Positions 46,114-56,287 of a stretch of 64,000 bases of DNA are shown piece after piece. The notes beneath the pieces are model-generated. The model did no database searches, was not told the DNA's origin, and saw only the letters and a program-made list of their open reading frames with translations. Within the stretch, counting starts at the first letter, position 1, and each line of letters starts with the position of its first letter. Source of the stretch: Gaiellasilicea sp963806955. Lineage in GTDB: Bacteria > Actinomycetota > Thermoleophilia > Gaiellales > Gaiellaceae. The position numbers and the translations under genes are program-made. Location of the stretch: the NCBI GenBank assembly GCA_963806955.1, contig CAWDZG010000002.1:620001-684000 (forward strand), read 5' to 3'.

Positions 46114-47619
46114 CTAGCCGCGAGCTGCTCGCGCTCGCCGCTGATTGCGCTCCCGGCGCTCGCCACCGTGCTCTGCGCTGCTCGCTCCGAGCGGAGCTGT
46201 GCGGCGCTCGCGCGCCTCGCCGCGCTGCCGACCGCTGCTGCTCGCGCTGACGCTCGTCGCCTCGCCGCTCGGCTCGCCCGAGCGAGCCGCTGATCGGCGA
46301 CTGGCTCGTCGTCGACGCCGCCGGCGGCGCTGCTCGCTCGCGCGTGATCGGCCTGGTCGGGCGTCGCGAGCGTGCTCGTCTCACCGGCCTACCTCGGCAC
46401 CGCGTCGGGGACTACGCTCGTCTCGCCCGAGCGGCGGCAGCGGATCTACTACGCCACCGCTGCTACGCTCTTCTGGGCGATGCTGCTCGCGGTCCCGCTC
46501 GTCGGCAACCTCGGCGCGGCCTGGCTTCTGGTCGAGGCGACGACCGCCGCCTCGGCGCTCCTCGTCGGCGTTCAGCGGCAAGCCGCGGGCGCTCGAGGCA
46601 GCGCTGGAAGTACCTCGTGCTGACGACGCTCGGGCTCGGCGTGGCGCTGCTCGGGATCGTGATGCTCGCGGCAGGCATCCCCGCGCGGCGGGCTCGGCGA
46701 GCTCTCCTGGCACGAGCTCTGCGACGCTACGCGCGGCGCCGCAGCGAGACCGCGCTGGTCGCGTACCTGCTCCTGCTCGCGCGGGCTGGCGGCGAAGATC
46801 GGCTGGGCGCCGGTGCACAACTGGCTACCGGATGCGCACTCGGAGGCACCGCCGCCCGTCTCGGCCCTGCTCTCCGGCCGCGCTGCTGCCCGACCGTGCT
46901 GCTCGTCGCCTGGCGCTGCCAGCAGGCGCTCGCGCCCGTCGTCGGCGAGCAGCGCACCCGAGCACCGTTCTGATCGTCTTCGGGCTCGGCGTCGCTGGCC
47001 GTCGCGGTGCCGTTCCTCTGGCGCGTCGCATGCCCTGGAAGCGGCTGCTGGCGTACTCGAGCCTCGAGCACATGGGCGTGATCGCGCTCGGCGATCGGCT
47101 TCGGCTGCCCGCTAGCGCTCGCTGGCGTCGCGATCCACGTCGCCGCGCCACGCCGTCGCCAAGTGCGCTCGGCGTTCTACGCGGCGACGCCGCTGCTGCG
47201 GCCACGATCGCAGGCCGGCGAGCCACCCTGTCACGCGGCATCGCGCCGCAGCGAGCCGCGCGCTCGGAGCCTCGATGGGGATCTCGCTGCGCGGCGCTCT
47301 CCGGCCTGCCGCCCTCGCCGCTCTTCGTCAGCGAGGTGCTGATCGTCGCCGGCGGCTTCCAGGCAGGCCACCCCTGGGCGGCGAGCGCGACCGCGCTCCT
47401 GCTCGCGCTCGGCTTCCTCGGCCTCGCCCACGCCGCTGATCGAGACAACCGCCGGCGACAGCGCTCCGACGCGAGCGCGGCTCCGTTGCCGGCCTGCGCG
47501 GCGTCGACCGTCGCTGACCGTGCGTCGTCCGCCGTCCTGACTGCTCGGCGCTTGCCGCGGCTGCGGTCGTGCTGCCCGGCTCGGAGCTCGTCGACGCGCT
47601 CATCCGGGGGCTCGCGTGA
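46110..47619 (+). pseudogene. HyfF/HycQ-like (NuoN-type) membrane subunit, frameshifted
   Basis: GTG 46110 overlaps the previous stop (GTGA). About 500 residues after correction, near HyfF (526). Strong antiporter-like motifs are split over frames: KIGWAPVHNWLPDAHSEAPP, VSALLS, MPWKRLLAYSSLEHMGVIAL, ISLAALSGLPPSPLFVSEVL and AGGFQAGHPWAASATALLLA. Numerous one-base shifts. Proton-translocating role is inferred from the family. Confidence 0.72.
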
Positions 47620-49025
47620 CGCTCGGCCGTCCGACCTACCACGAGCGCGTCGCCGAGGCGCTTGCCGAGGGCTGCGCGCTTCGCCGGCCTGCACGCGAGC
47701 GCGGACGGGACGCGTCGTGCGCACCCTGCTCGCGGCCCCGGACGGGACGATGCGCGCTGCGAGAGCGTCGCGGTCGACGAGGGCGTCGTCCGATCGATCG
47801 TCGACCTCGCGCCGGCCGCCGGCTGGGACGAGCGCGAGGCGCACGACCTGCACGGCGTCCGCGTTCGGCGGCCACGAGCCGCTGCGGCCGCTCGTCAACC
47901 ACGACCCGGCGCTCGCAGCGCTGGACGGTGCCAGTGCACGGCGACGACGTCGTACCAGGTCGCGGTCGGGCCGATCCACGCCGGGGTGATCGAGTCCGGG
48001 CACTTCCGCTTCCATCGTCGTCGGCGACCGCATCCTCCACCTCGACGCGCGGCTCTTCTACAAGCACCGCGGCCTCGAGCGCGCTGCGGAAGGAAAGACG
48101 CTCGACGAAGGACTCGCGCTACGTCGCGCCGTGCCTGCGCCGCCTGCAACGTCGCGAACGGCATCGCCTACGCGCAGCGCCTGCGAGCAGGCACTCGGCC
48201 TCGCTGCCCGGCGCCGAGCTGCGGCGCGCCCGCACGATCCTGCTCGAGCTGGAACGTGTCTGGAACCACCTGAACGACATCGCCGCCATCTGCGCCGGCG
48301 TCAGCCTCGCCGCCGGCAACAACAGCTTCGCCGCCCTGACCGAGCGCGCGCGCCGGCTGAACGACCGCCTGACCGGCCACCGCTTCCTCTTCGACAGCGT
48401 CCAGCTCGGCGGCAGCGAGCTGACCCTGAACGTCGAACAGATCGGGCTGGCGCGAGACGAGCTGGCCGCGATCAACGCCGCAGCACGGCGCGGCTGGCGC
48501 GAGCTCCTCTTCAACGCCTCCTTCCAGGATCGCCTGCCCGAGATCGGCGTCGTCAGCGCCGCGCCAGGCCGAACGGCTCGGCGCGGTCGGACCGGCCGCG
48601 CGCGCCGCCGGACTCGCCCAGGACGTCCGCAGCCACAGCCCTCTCCTCGCCTACGAGGGCTTCACCCCGGTCGTGCCGGACCGGGCCGCCGGCGATGTGC
48701 AGGCGCGACTCGAACAGCGCGCACTCGAGCTCTGGCAGAGCATCGACGATCCTCGACGGACTGCTCGAACGGCCGCTCCAGCCCGCCGTTGCCGAGGCCG
48801 GCGGCCCCGAGCACTTGATCGGCGATCGGCCGCGTCGAAAGCCCGCGCGGGGAGACGAGCTGCATCGTCGAACGCCAGGGCAAGCGGATCGAACGCCTGC
48901 GCCTGCGCACCGGCTCCTACGCCAACTGGCCGGTCGTCGCCTACGCCGCAACCAACAACATGCTCCCGGACTTCCCGCTGATCAACAAGAGCTTCGAGCT
49001 CTGCTACGCCTGCGTGGATCGCTGA
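47616..49025 (+). pseudogene. Hydrogenase-like large subunit, HyfG/HycE-type, frameshifted
   Basis: GTG 47616 overlaps the previous stop (GTGA). About 465 residues: an N-terminal 30-kDa-like part with DEREAHDLHGV, then the large-subunit domain with PIHAGVIESGHFRF, RACAACNVANGIAYAQ (first CxxC), ERVWNHLNDIAAICAGVSLA, LNDRLTGHRFLF and the C-terminal KSFELCYACVDR (second CxxC). Both Cys pairs that would hold the NiFe site survive, but the usual RxCGxC and DPCxxC contexts do not. The stretch 48235-48560 is free of shifts; the rest has several. Confidence 0.75.
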
Positions 49026-49526
49026 TGCTGACCCTGCTCCGAGACCTCCGCCGCTCCGCGCAAGACGATCGCCCTGCCCGCCCCCAAGCGCGGCCGCAGC
49101 CTCGCCATCTGCCACGTCGACGTCGGTTCCTGCAACGGCTGCGAGCACGAGCTCAACCAGCTCACAAGCCCCTACTACGACCTGCAACGCTACGGACTCA
49201 ACTTCGTCGCATCTCCACGCCACGCCGACGTCCTGCTCGTCAGCGGAGCGGTCACGAGCCGAATGCGCGAGCCGCTTCTGGTCGCCTACGCCGCAATGCC
49301 CGAACCACGCCGGGTCGTCGCGCTCGGCGACAGCGCCCTCGGCCACGACCTCCTCGGCAGCAGTGAAGAGATCATCGGCCCCGTCAATGCCGTTCTCCCC
49401 GTCGACCTCAGCATTCCCGGCCGCCCACCGACACCCCAGGCGATCCTCCAGGCGCTCCTCAGCCTGACCGATGCAACGGCCGCGACGCGAGAGACCGCAG
49501 CGCACTCTTCACGACTCACGCGCTAG
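49025..49526 (+). pseudogene. Hydrogenase-like small subunit, HyfI/NuoB-type, one frameshift
   Basis: ATG 49025 overlaps the large-subunit stop by 1 bp. About 166 residues: VDVGSCNGCEHELNQLTSPY carries the CxxC pair, but the other two cluster ligands are gone, with LGDSALGHD where relatives have GDCA and DLSIPGRPPTPQAI where they have IPGCPP. A shift near 49060 separates the first 13 codons. In the M. tuberculosis locus this gene comes second; here it is last. Confidence 0.75.
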
Positions 49527-49631
49527 CTGAGCGCAAACACGCAAGAGGAGTCACGAGGCCATCGTCGTCTCGACTGACAACACGGCAGGATCAAGTCAGC
49601 TCCGCGGGGGAAGGGCGGGCTCGCATACTTC

Positions 49632-49880
49632 ATGCAGCGCGGCACACGGTCCGACGTGGTCACGAACCTCGCCAACGGAAGGTCCGTGAACGCATTCATC
49701 AGAGTGATGGAGAAGGACAAGAGTGTCGAGGACAACGGCGACGGCACACTGACGATCCGGATCCTCGCCACCGGCAACGCCGTCCTCTATGGATCGATGG
49801 CGCGACCGGTGAGCACGAGTGGCGTGCCCTGCGACGGCCTGCACGCGTCCGTGTTCGCGGCGACGGCCGCCACGGATTAG
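49632..49880 (+). pseudogene. Fragment of a secreted-type hypothetical protein
   Basis: A readable stretch VVTNLANGRSVNAFIRVMEK followed by DNGDGTLTIRILATGN looks like the middle of small exported beta-rich actinobacterial proteins. No signal peptide or convincing start precedes it, and the end runs into unrelated residues. Probably a remnant. Family name not known to me. Confidence 0.4.
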
Positions 49881-49950
49881 CATTGGTCCGGTAGGCGCGT
49901 CAGAGAGTCATAGCAACGGAGCCATCTCCGCACCCGGTCACGGCTTAGCG

Positions 49951-50391
49951 GTGGACAACCCGGTGGGCGGGCGAGTCACGCTCAAGGCGCGAAGCAACGA
50001 CACGCACGGTGCGGTGACCGTCCTCGAAAGCGTTGCTGCGTCCGGAGAGGGGCCACCCCTCCACGTCCATGCCGGCGAAGACGAGGTCGTCTACACACTC
50101 GACGGCACGCTGCGGTTTCGGCTCGGCGACGAGCTGCACCCTGCGCCAGCTGGCACATCGGTGTTCATTCCGCGTGGGGTCCCGCACACGTGGCAGAACG
50201 TCGGTGACCGACAAGCACGTCTCCTTGCCGTCTTCACACCTGCCGCGGCAAAGCTCGAAACGTTCTTCGAGCGTTACGCCGAAGTCATCGGCGAGTCGAG
50301 CGCCACGGACGTCGAGGTCTTCCGATCCCTGGGGAGGGAGGCCGGCATGGACGTGGTCGGACCGCCGCTCGCGACATCTCATCCGCTCTAA
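49951..50391 (+). CDS. Cupin-domain protein
   Basis: 146 residues if GTG 49951 is the start; the frame is open further upstream without a better start. Motif 1 GPPLHVHAGEDEVVYTLDG (two His, Glu) and motif 2 PAGTSVFIPRGVPHTWQN (His) are intact, so metal binding is likely. A C-terminal helix EVFRSLGREAGMDVVGPP ends the protein. Part of the accessory segment just left of att-like site 3. Confidence 0.8.
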   Translation: MDNPVGGRVTLKARSNDTHGAVTVLESVAASGEGPPLHVHAGEDEVVYTLDGTLRFRLGDELHPAPAGTSVFIPRGVPHTWQNVGDRQARLLAVFTPAAAKLETFFERYAEVIGESSATDVEVFRSLGREAGMDVVGPPLATSHPL

Positions 50392-50553
50392 CGCCCGGCG
50401 TGGAGCCACCGGACGGCGGCCGGCCTGCTCCCGTTGAGCCGAGCCTCTACGCCGCCGCTGCCACCGCGCGGAACTAGAACGATTCTGGAACGCAGCGGTG
50501 GCAACCGACGGTGACCAACGGCGAGCCCGACACGGCGAAAGCCGCGCACAGAC

Positions 50554-50589
50554 CGCCGGAGGTCGCGGGTTCGAGTCCCGTCGCTCCCG
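50554..50589 (+). repeat. Att-like site 3 (36-bp exact copy of tRNA-Asp 3' end)
   Basis: Identical to 40740-40775. The 5' half of a tRNA is missing, so it is not a gene. It lies in the gene-free stretch 50392-50731 and separates the hydrogenase segment from the phosphoketolase segment. Confidence 0.75.
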
Positions 50590-50731
50590 TACTGATGTCG
50601 CGCTATGCGAACGGCAAGGAGACGCTGCCCAAACGCCGAGCGGGATCGAGAAGATGATCTCCTCGCGGCCCATGTGAATCGCTGCGTCGCCGACGCCATC
50701 GCCTCCGGCGACGCGGTACCGTCCGCAAGAT

Positions 50732-53136
50732 GTGAACGAGAGGACGACCACACCCATCGCGAACGAGACCTCGTCGCCGCTCGCCGACGACGAGCTGCGC
50801 CTGATCGACGCCTACTGGCGTGCCGCCAACTACCTCTCCGTCGGCGAGATCTACTTGCTCGAGAATGCGCTGCTCGAGGAGCCGCTGAAGCAGGAGCACG
50901 TCAAGCCACGGCTGCTCGGCCACTTCGGCACCGTCCCCGGCCTCAACCTGGTCTACGTTCACCTGAACCGCGCAATCCGCGCGCGCGGCCTGAGCGCCAT
51001 CTTCGTCAACGGGCCCGGTCACGGTGGCCCGGCGAACGTGGCGCAGAGCTACCTCGAAGGCAGCTACAGCGAGCTCTACCCGCAGGTCGGGCGCGATCGC
51101 GAGGGCCTTGACGAGCTCTTCCGTCAGTTCTCCTTTCCCGGCGGCATCCCCTCGCATGCCGCTCCGGAGACGCCGGGCTCGATTCACGAGGGCGGCGAGC
51201 TCGGGTACGCGCTCGCCCATGCGTTCGGCGCCGCCTTCGACAACCCGGACCTCCTCGTCGCCTGCGTGGTCGGCGATGGGGAAGCAGAAACCGGGCCGCT
51301 GGCGGCGAGCTGGCACTCGAACAAGTTCCTGAACGCCAAGGTCGACGGCGCGGTGCTGCCGATCTTGCACCTGAACGGCTACAAGATCGCGAACCCGACC
51401 GTGCTGGCGCGCATTCCCGAGCGAGAGCTGGTGGCGCTGTTCGAGGGCTACGGCTGGCGGCCGATCGTCGTCTCCGGCGGCTTCGACGGCGAGGAGCCGG
51501 CCGCCGTCCACCAACGGCTCGCCGCGGCACTCGACGAGGCGCTCGACGAGATCCGCGAGATCCAGCGCGCCGCGCGCGACGACGGCGCCCGAGCACGGCC
51601 GACCTGGCCGATGCTGATCCTGAAGACACCGAAGGGCTGGACAGGACCGAAGGAGGTCGACGGAAAGAAGACGGAGGGCAGCTGGCGCTCGCACCAGGTC
51701 CCGATCGCCGCCGTGCGCGGCAGCGCCAAACACCTCGAGCAGCTCGAGGCGTGGCTGCGGAGCTACCGGCCCGAGGAGCTGTTCGACGCGGAGGGCCGCC
51801 TGCTCGAGGAGCTGGCCGCGCTTGCGCCCGAGGGCGAGCGACGGATGGGCGCCAACCCTCACGCCAACGGTGGAGTGTTGCTGCGCGACCTCGTGCTTCC
51901 CGACTTTCGCGACTACGCCGTCGCGGTGGAGACGCCGGCCACGACGTCGAGCGAGGCGACGCGCGTCCTGGGCGCGTTTCTGCGCGATGCGATCGCGAAG
52001 AATCCGTCCACCTTCCGGCTCTTTGGGCCCGACGAGACCGCCTCGAATCGCCTCGGTGACGTCTTTTCGGTCACGAGTCGTGTCTGGAACGCGGAGTTCG
52101 CCGATGACGACAGCGGCCTCGCGCCCGACGGACGCGTGATGGAGGTGCTGTCCGAGCACCTCTGCCAAGGGTGGCTCGAGGGCTACCTGCTGACCGGGCG
52201 GCACGGCCTCTTCAACTGCTACGAGGCGTTCATCCACATCGTCGACTCGATGTTCAACCAGCACGCGAAGTGGCTCAAGGTCAGCGGGGACATCCCCTGG
52301 CGGCGCCCGATCGCCTCGCTCAACTACCTGCTCACCTCCCATGTCTGGCGGCAGGATCACAACGGCTTCTCACACCAGGATCCCGGCTTCATCGACCATG
52401 TCGTCAACAAGAAGGCGGACGTGATCCGGGTCTATCTGCCGCCGGACGCCAACACGCTGCTGTCGGTGGCGGACCACTGCCTGCCGCAGCCGCAACTACG
52501 TGAACGTGATCGTGGCCGGCAAGCAGCCCGCTCTGGACTACCTCTCGATGGACGAGGCGATCTCGCATTGCACGCGCGGGCTCGGGATCTGGGACTGGGC
52601 CTCCTCCGACGAGGACGGCGAGCCTGACATCGTGCTCGGCTGCGCCGGCGACACGCCGACGCTCGAGACACTCGCGGCCGCGGCCCTGCTGCGCGAGCAC
52701 CTGCCGGAGCTCAAAGTCCGGGTGATCAACGTCGTCGACCTGATGCGCCTCCAGTCGGAAAGCGAGCATCCACACGGGCTCTCTGACCCCCACTTCGACG
52801 CGCTGTTCACGGTCGACAAGCCGATCGTGTTCGCCTACCACGGCTACCCGTGGCTGATTCACCGGCTCACCTACCGTCGCGCCAATCACGGGAACCTGCA
52901 CGTGCGCGGCTACAAGGAGGAGGGGACGACGACGACGCCGTTCGACATGGTGATGCTCAACGACCTCGACCGTTTCCACCTCGTCATCGACGTGATCGAC
53001 CGCGTGCCGGGTCTCGCCGACTCGAGCCGCGCACCTGCGCCAGGAGATGGAGGAGTCGAGGCTTCAGGCCCGCGCCTACACTCGCGCTTACGGAGACGAC
53101 CCGCCGGAGATCCGCGACTGGACGTGGACTGGCTGA
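50732..53136 (+). pseudogene. xfp: Xylulose-5-P/fructose-6-P phosphoketolase, two frameshifts
   Basis: GTG 50732. After removing two extra bases (C near 52485 and C near 53025) it reads about 800 residues, full family length. Motifs: GHFGTVPGLNLVYVHLNRAI, VNGPGHGGPANVAQSYLEGS, SFPGGIPSHAAPETPGSIHE, the TPP site VVGDGEAETGPLAASWHSNK and LHLNGYKIANPTVLAR. It cleaves sugar phosphates with phosphate to give acetyl-phosphate. The acetate kinase gene overlaps its 3' end by 13 bp. The C-terminal part (52500-53136) is otherwise intact. Confidence 0.88.
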
Positions 53137-54177
53137 GTGTCCTCGTCGTCAACGCCGGCTCGACCAGCCTCAAGCTGTCGGTCGTCGGTGCGAACGACTC
53201 GGCGACGCCGGTCGAGTCGCTGGTCGCGGTTCCTGACGGCGTCGATGTCGTCGGGCATCGTGTGGTGCACGGCGGCACACGCTTCCGCGACCCGGTCGTC
53301 GTCGACGACGACGTCGTCGGCGAGCTCGCGAGGCTCAGCGAGCTCGCGCCGCTGCACAACGGCCCGGCTCTACACGCGATCGAGGCCGCCCGCGCCGCCC
53401 TTCCCGACCGCCTGCACGCAGCCGTCTTCGACACCGCCTTCCACGCGTCCCTGCCGGATGTAGCTTCCACGTACGCCATTCCGGCACAGTGGCGCCAGCA
53501 GGGACTACGCCGCTTCGGCTTCCACGGTCTCTCCGTTCAGTGGGCGGCCGAACAGGTGCCGGTGGCGCGTCTGGTCGTCTGTCACCTGGGCGGGCGGCTG
53601 CTCGGTGACGGCGGTCGAGGAAGGGAAGTCGGTCGACACGACGATGGGCCTGACGCCGCTTGACGGCGTGGCGATGGCGACGCGGTCGGGCTCGGTCGAT
53701 CCCGGTCTTCTCCTCTATCTTCTCCGCCAGGGGCTGTCGATCGAGCAGCTCGAGCACGGGCTCGAGCGAGAGTCCGGTCTCCTCGGCCTCTCCGAGCGCT
53801 CGCCGGACGTGAGCGAGCTCGAGACGGCGATGGCCTCGGGCGACGAGCGTTCCCGCCTGGCGCTCACGATCTACGCTCGGCGTGTTGCGCAGGCCGTCGC
53901 TGGGGCGGCCGTCTCCGCGGGCGGACTCGACGCCCTCGTCTTCACCGGTGGCGTCGGCGAAGGTTCCAGCTGGATGCGCGAACGCGTCTGCAACGAGCTC
54001 TCCGTCCTCGGCGTCGTGCTTGACGGCGAGGCGAACGTCCACCTGCGCGGCGGCGGCGAGATCGGCGACGACGCCTCGATCGTGCGCGTCGTCGTCGTCG
54101 AGTCGCGCGAGGACATCGTGATCGCGCGAGCCGCCCGGCGCCTCCACGCGCGGTCGACGAGTCGCACCGGCGCATGA
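53124..54177 (+). pseudogene. ackA: Acetate kinase, one frameshift
   Basis: GTG 53124. One extra base near 53592 splits it; corrected length about 350 residues, shorter than the usual 395-400. Motifs: VLVVNAGSTSLKLSVV, GHRVVHGGTRF, AVFDTAFHASLPD, FGFHGLSVQW (relatives have FHGxSH), CHLGGGCS (across the shift), DTTMGLTPLDGVAMATRSGS and FTGGVGEGSSWMRE. It turns acetyl-phosphate from phosphoketolase plus ADP into acetate and ATP. Confidence 0.85.
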
Positions 54178-54541
54178 CCGCGCGCGTGCGTCCGAGCGCG
54201 ATCGAGGCCCGCACCGCCGAGCTGCACGCGCCGGCCTGGAAGCAGACGAGAGGGATGAGATGCCGATCCCGCGATTCCGCGTCAATCGTCGCCGACCGTC
54301 GTTTCGGTGCCACGACCTTAGGCGGGTGACACCAAGCTGTCCGCACCACAGAGAACTGGCCCTGCTGAGTCGAACTCTGTTTGCCTCAGCTCTAACGCCT
54401 CGCGTGCCAGTTGGCTCGTCGGTGGGTTCTGGGCTTCGGCCGGAATTCTGGCTGCAGGGCCAGCACGCGCCACTCTACACGCTCGTTTGTGTTTTCCGTT
54501 ACGAGCTTCGCAACAACGACTTCACCAGAAAGGGAGGATGC

Positions 54542-54820
54542 ATGTCTGCACGGCAAGGGTTCTCAAGAGACGAGGCGCGAGAGATCGGCGAGCAGATCGG
54601 GATCGACTGGGTCACAGCACCATTCGATGTCGAGCAGTTCCGATCCGGACTGGATGTCGAACTCGAACACGGCCTCCACGACCTCCTCACGAACGTGACC
54701 GACGACGATCCCCTAGTCACGGGCAAGATCGCGCTCGCCCACCTGAACGAGTTTCCCGACTACTACACACGGCTCGAGCAACTGGAGGAGCAGGCCAAGC
54801 GCGACCACGGGGCCGCATGA
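54542..54820 (+). CDS. DUF5661-family small protein
   Basis: 92 residues. GGGAGG lies 4 nt before ATG 54542. It reads FSRDEAREIGEQIGIDW, FDVEQFRSGLDVELEHGL and TGKIALAHLNEFPDYYTRL, which I recall as DUF5661 (function unknown). Small, acidic, no membrane segment. The 360 bp between ackA and this gene hold no other gene I can support. Confidence 0.78.
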   Translation: MSARQGFSRDEAREIGEQIGIDWVTAPFDVEQFRSGLDVELEHGLHDLLTNVTDDDPLVTGKIALAHLNEFPDYYTRLEQLEEQAKRDHGAA

Positions 54821-55229
54821 ATGCAGCGGGGGGCTGAACGGCCCGACGATACAACCGTGCGTCCGTCCCAGGCACCGACGGGTCGTTCTGATGCCAGCTC
54901 ATCGCCGAGCGTTGCGAGCAGGGTCGCCGCCCGCCGGCTGCGGGAGGGGTTCGAATGTCCTGAGGCGAAGGTGCAGAGCGAGGTTGAGCTCCGGAAGGTC
55001 CTGAGCGTCTCGGGCCGGAGGAATGAACTGCGTGCAGGTCGCGTACAGATCGGGCGTGAAGTGACGTGACGAGCCACTACGGGGGACACCTCGAGCGGCC
55101 TGTCACGCCCCGACGGGTGCACACGGACTACGCAGAGACACGAACGGCCGTCAGGCGCGGGGCACCCTGACCCCGCTCCGGCTCGTAACGACGCCGGTCG
55201 GCCTCGTTCCCGTCGACCGTCCGCCGATC
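54821..55229. other. Stretch without a supported gene
   Basis: About 400 bp. A short open frame (54821-55069) is Arg/Ser-rich, has no ribosome-binding site and no family resemblance, so it is not called. No hairpin or repeat stands out. Confidence 0.5.
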
Positions 55230-55694
55230 GTGACCTCGCGACTTGCCCTGGAGCCGGTGACGCTTGACGAGGTCGCGACCTTTCTCGCGGGCGACTTCCG
55301 CGCCGTGAGGTGCGGTGACGGTTGGCCGCAGGAAGCGACTGAAGTCGGCTCGCCGCCCTGGCGGTTGTCGCTGGAGCACGACGTGGCGGTGACCTGGTTG
55401 GTGACTCTCGACGGGCTCGTGATCGGCGACTGCTTCACTCACGGCGGGGCCGACGGCGCGGGCGACATCGAGATCGGCTACGGCCTTGCCGCGCCGTACC
55501 GCGGTAAGGGCTACGGAACGGAGCTCATCGCCGGGCTCGCGGGCTGGCTGATCCTCCATCCGCAGATCACGCGCGTCGTCACGAGGAACGACGCCGCAGA
55601 CAACACGCCCTCCCGGCGTGCGCTCGAACGGGCGGGCTTCCTTCTCGAGAGCGACGACGGCGTGCACGCCGCCTACGCGTTCGCGCACCCCTAG
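55230..55694 (+). CDS. GNAT-family N-acetyltransferase
   Basis: 154 residues, GTG start. RimJ-like pattern: IGYGLAAPYRGKGYGTELIA (acetyl-CoA loop, motif A), RVVTRNDAADNTPSRRALER and AGFLLESDDG (motif B). Acceptor unknown. It is the last gene before att-like site 4. Confidence 0.85.
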   Translation: MTSRLALEPVTLDEVATFLAGDFRAVRCGDGWPQEATEVGSPPWRLSLEHDVAVTWLVTLDGLVIGDCFTHGGADGAGDIEIGYGLAAPYRGKGYGTELIAGLAGWLILHPQITRVVTRNDAADNTPSRRALERAGFLLESDDGVHAAYAFAHP

Positions 55695-55736
55695 CCGACT
55701 CGCGCCAGCGCCCACCGCGGAGCTCGCTGGAACAAC

Positions 55737-55756
55737 TCGAGTCCCGTCGCTCCCGT
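55737..55756 (+). repeat. Att-like site 4 (20 bp of tRNA-Asp 3' end)
   Basis: TCGAGTCCCGTCGCTCCCGT is identical to 50571-50590 (19 of 20 bases match the tRNA itself, 40757-40776). It lies between the GNAT gene and the cupin gene and may mark the right border of the accessory region. Confidence 0.6.
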
Positions 55757-55845
55757 CCTCGAGAGCGCTGTCACCGATCCAGGAGGCGCCACGACCCACG
55801 GAACGGTTGTGCAAGGTCGCACCACGCAGCCGTGGCGCCCAGGCT

Positions 55846-56193
55846 CTAGCCGGACTCGGACCGGTACGCGCCGGGCTGGCAGCCGACCCCGATCCACGCG
55901 AGCCCGTCCGGGCCGGCGATCATCTGGCGACTCGTGCCAGGCGCGAGAAACACGAACTGGCCGGGACCGAGGTCACGCTCCTCACCCTCGACGCGGATCT
56001 TCCCGCCCCCGCGGATGATCGCGTACACCTCCTCCTGGCCGTCCCCACTGTGGTCGTGCTCCGGGCCCTCCGCGTTGGCCGGCAGCTCGAGCTGGTTGAT
56101 CCCGAACGCGGTGGCGCCGAGCGACGGGCCCAGCCGCTTGAAGACGCCGTTCACGGCCTCGACCTGGCCTGCATCGACGATCTCGTAGGGCAT
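55846..56193 (-). CDS. Small single-domain cupin protein
   Basis: 115 residues from ATG 56193, with GAGGAGG upstream. Cupin motif 1 GPEHDHSGDGQEEVYAII (two His, Glu) and motif 2 DLGPGQFVFLAPGTSRQM, in which the usual His is replaced by Arg/Gln. Role unknown. Confidence 0.83.
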   Translation of the reverse strand: MPYEIVDAGQVEAVNGVFKRLGPSLGATAFGINQLELPANAEGPEHDHSGDGQEEVYAIIRGGGKIRVEGEERDLGPGQFVFLAPGTSRQMIAGPDGLAWIGVGCQPGAYRSESG

Positions 56194-56287
56194 GTCGTCC
56201 TCCTCGCTGGACGTTCGTTGGCGGGCGCGGCAACGCGCCCTTCCGTCAATCATGCCGGTCGGGCCGAGCGCTGGGACGGCTCGGGTG

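Noticed and set aside
42577..49025. Treating each short open frame in the hydrogenase region as a separate gene
   Set aside because: The pieces join in order into full-length Hyf-type subunits when single bases are adjusted, and the gene junctions keep ATGA/GTGA overlaps.
50554..50589. A second tRNA gene
   Set aside because: Only the 3' half is present. The D-arm, 5' acceptor strand and anticodon are missing, so it is a partial copy.
54821..55069. 82-codon open frame after the DUF5661 gene
   Set aside because: It starts at the first base after the DUF5661 stop, lacks a ribosome-binding site, and is Arg/Ser-rich without any recognisable motif.
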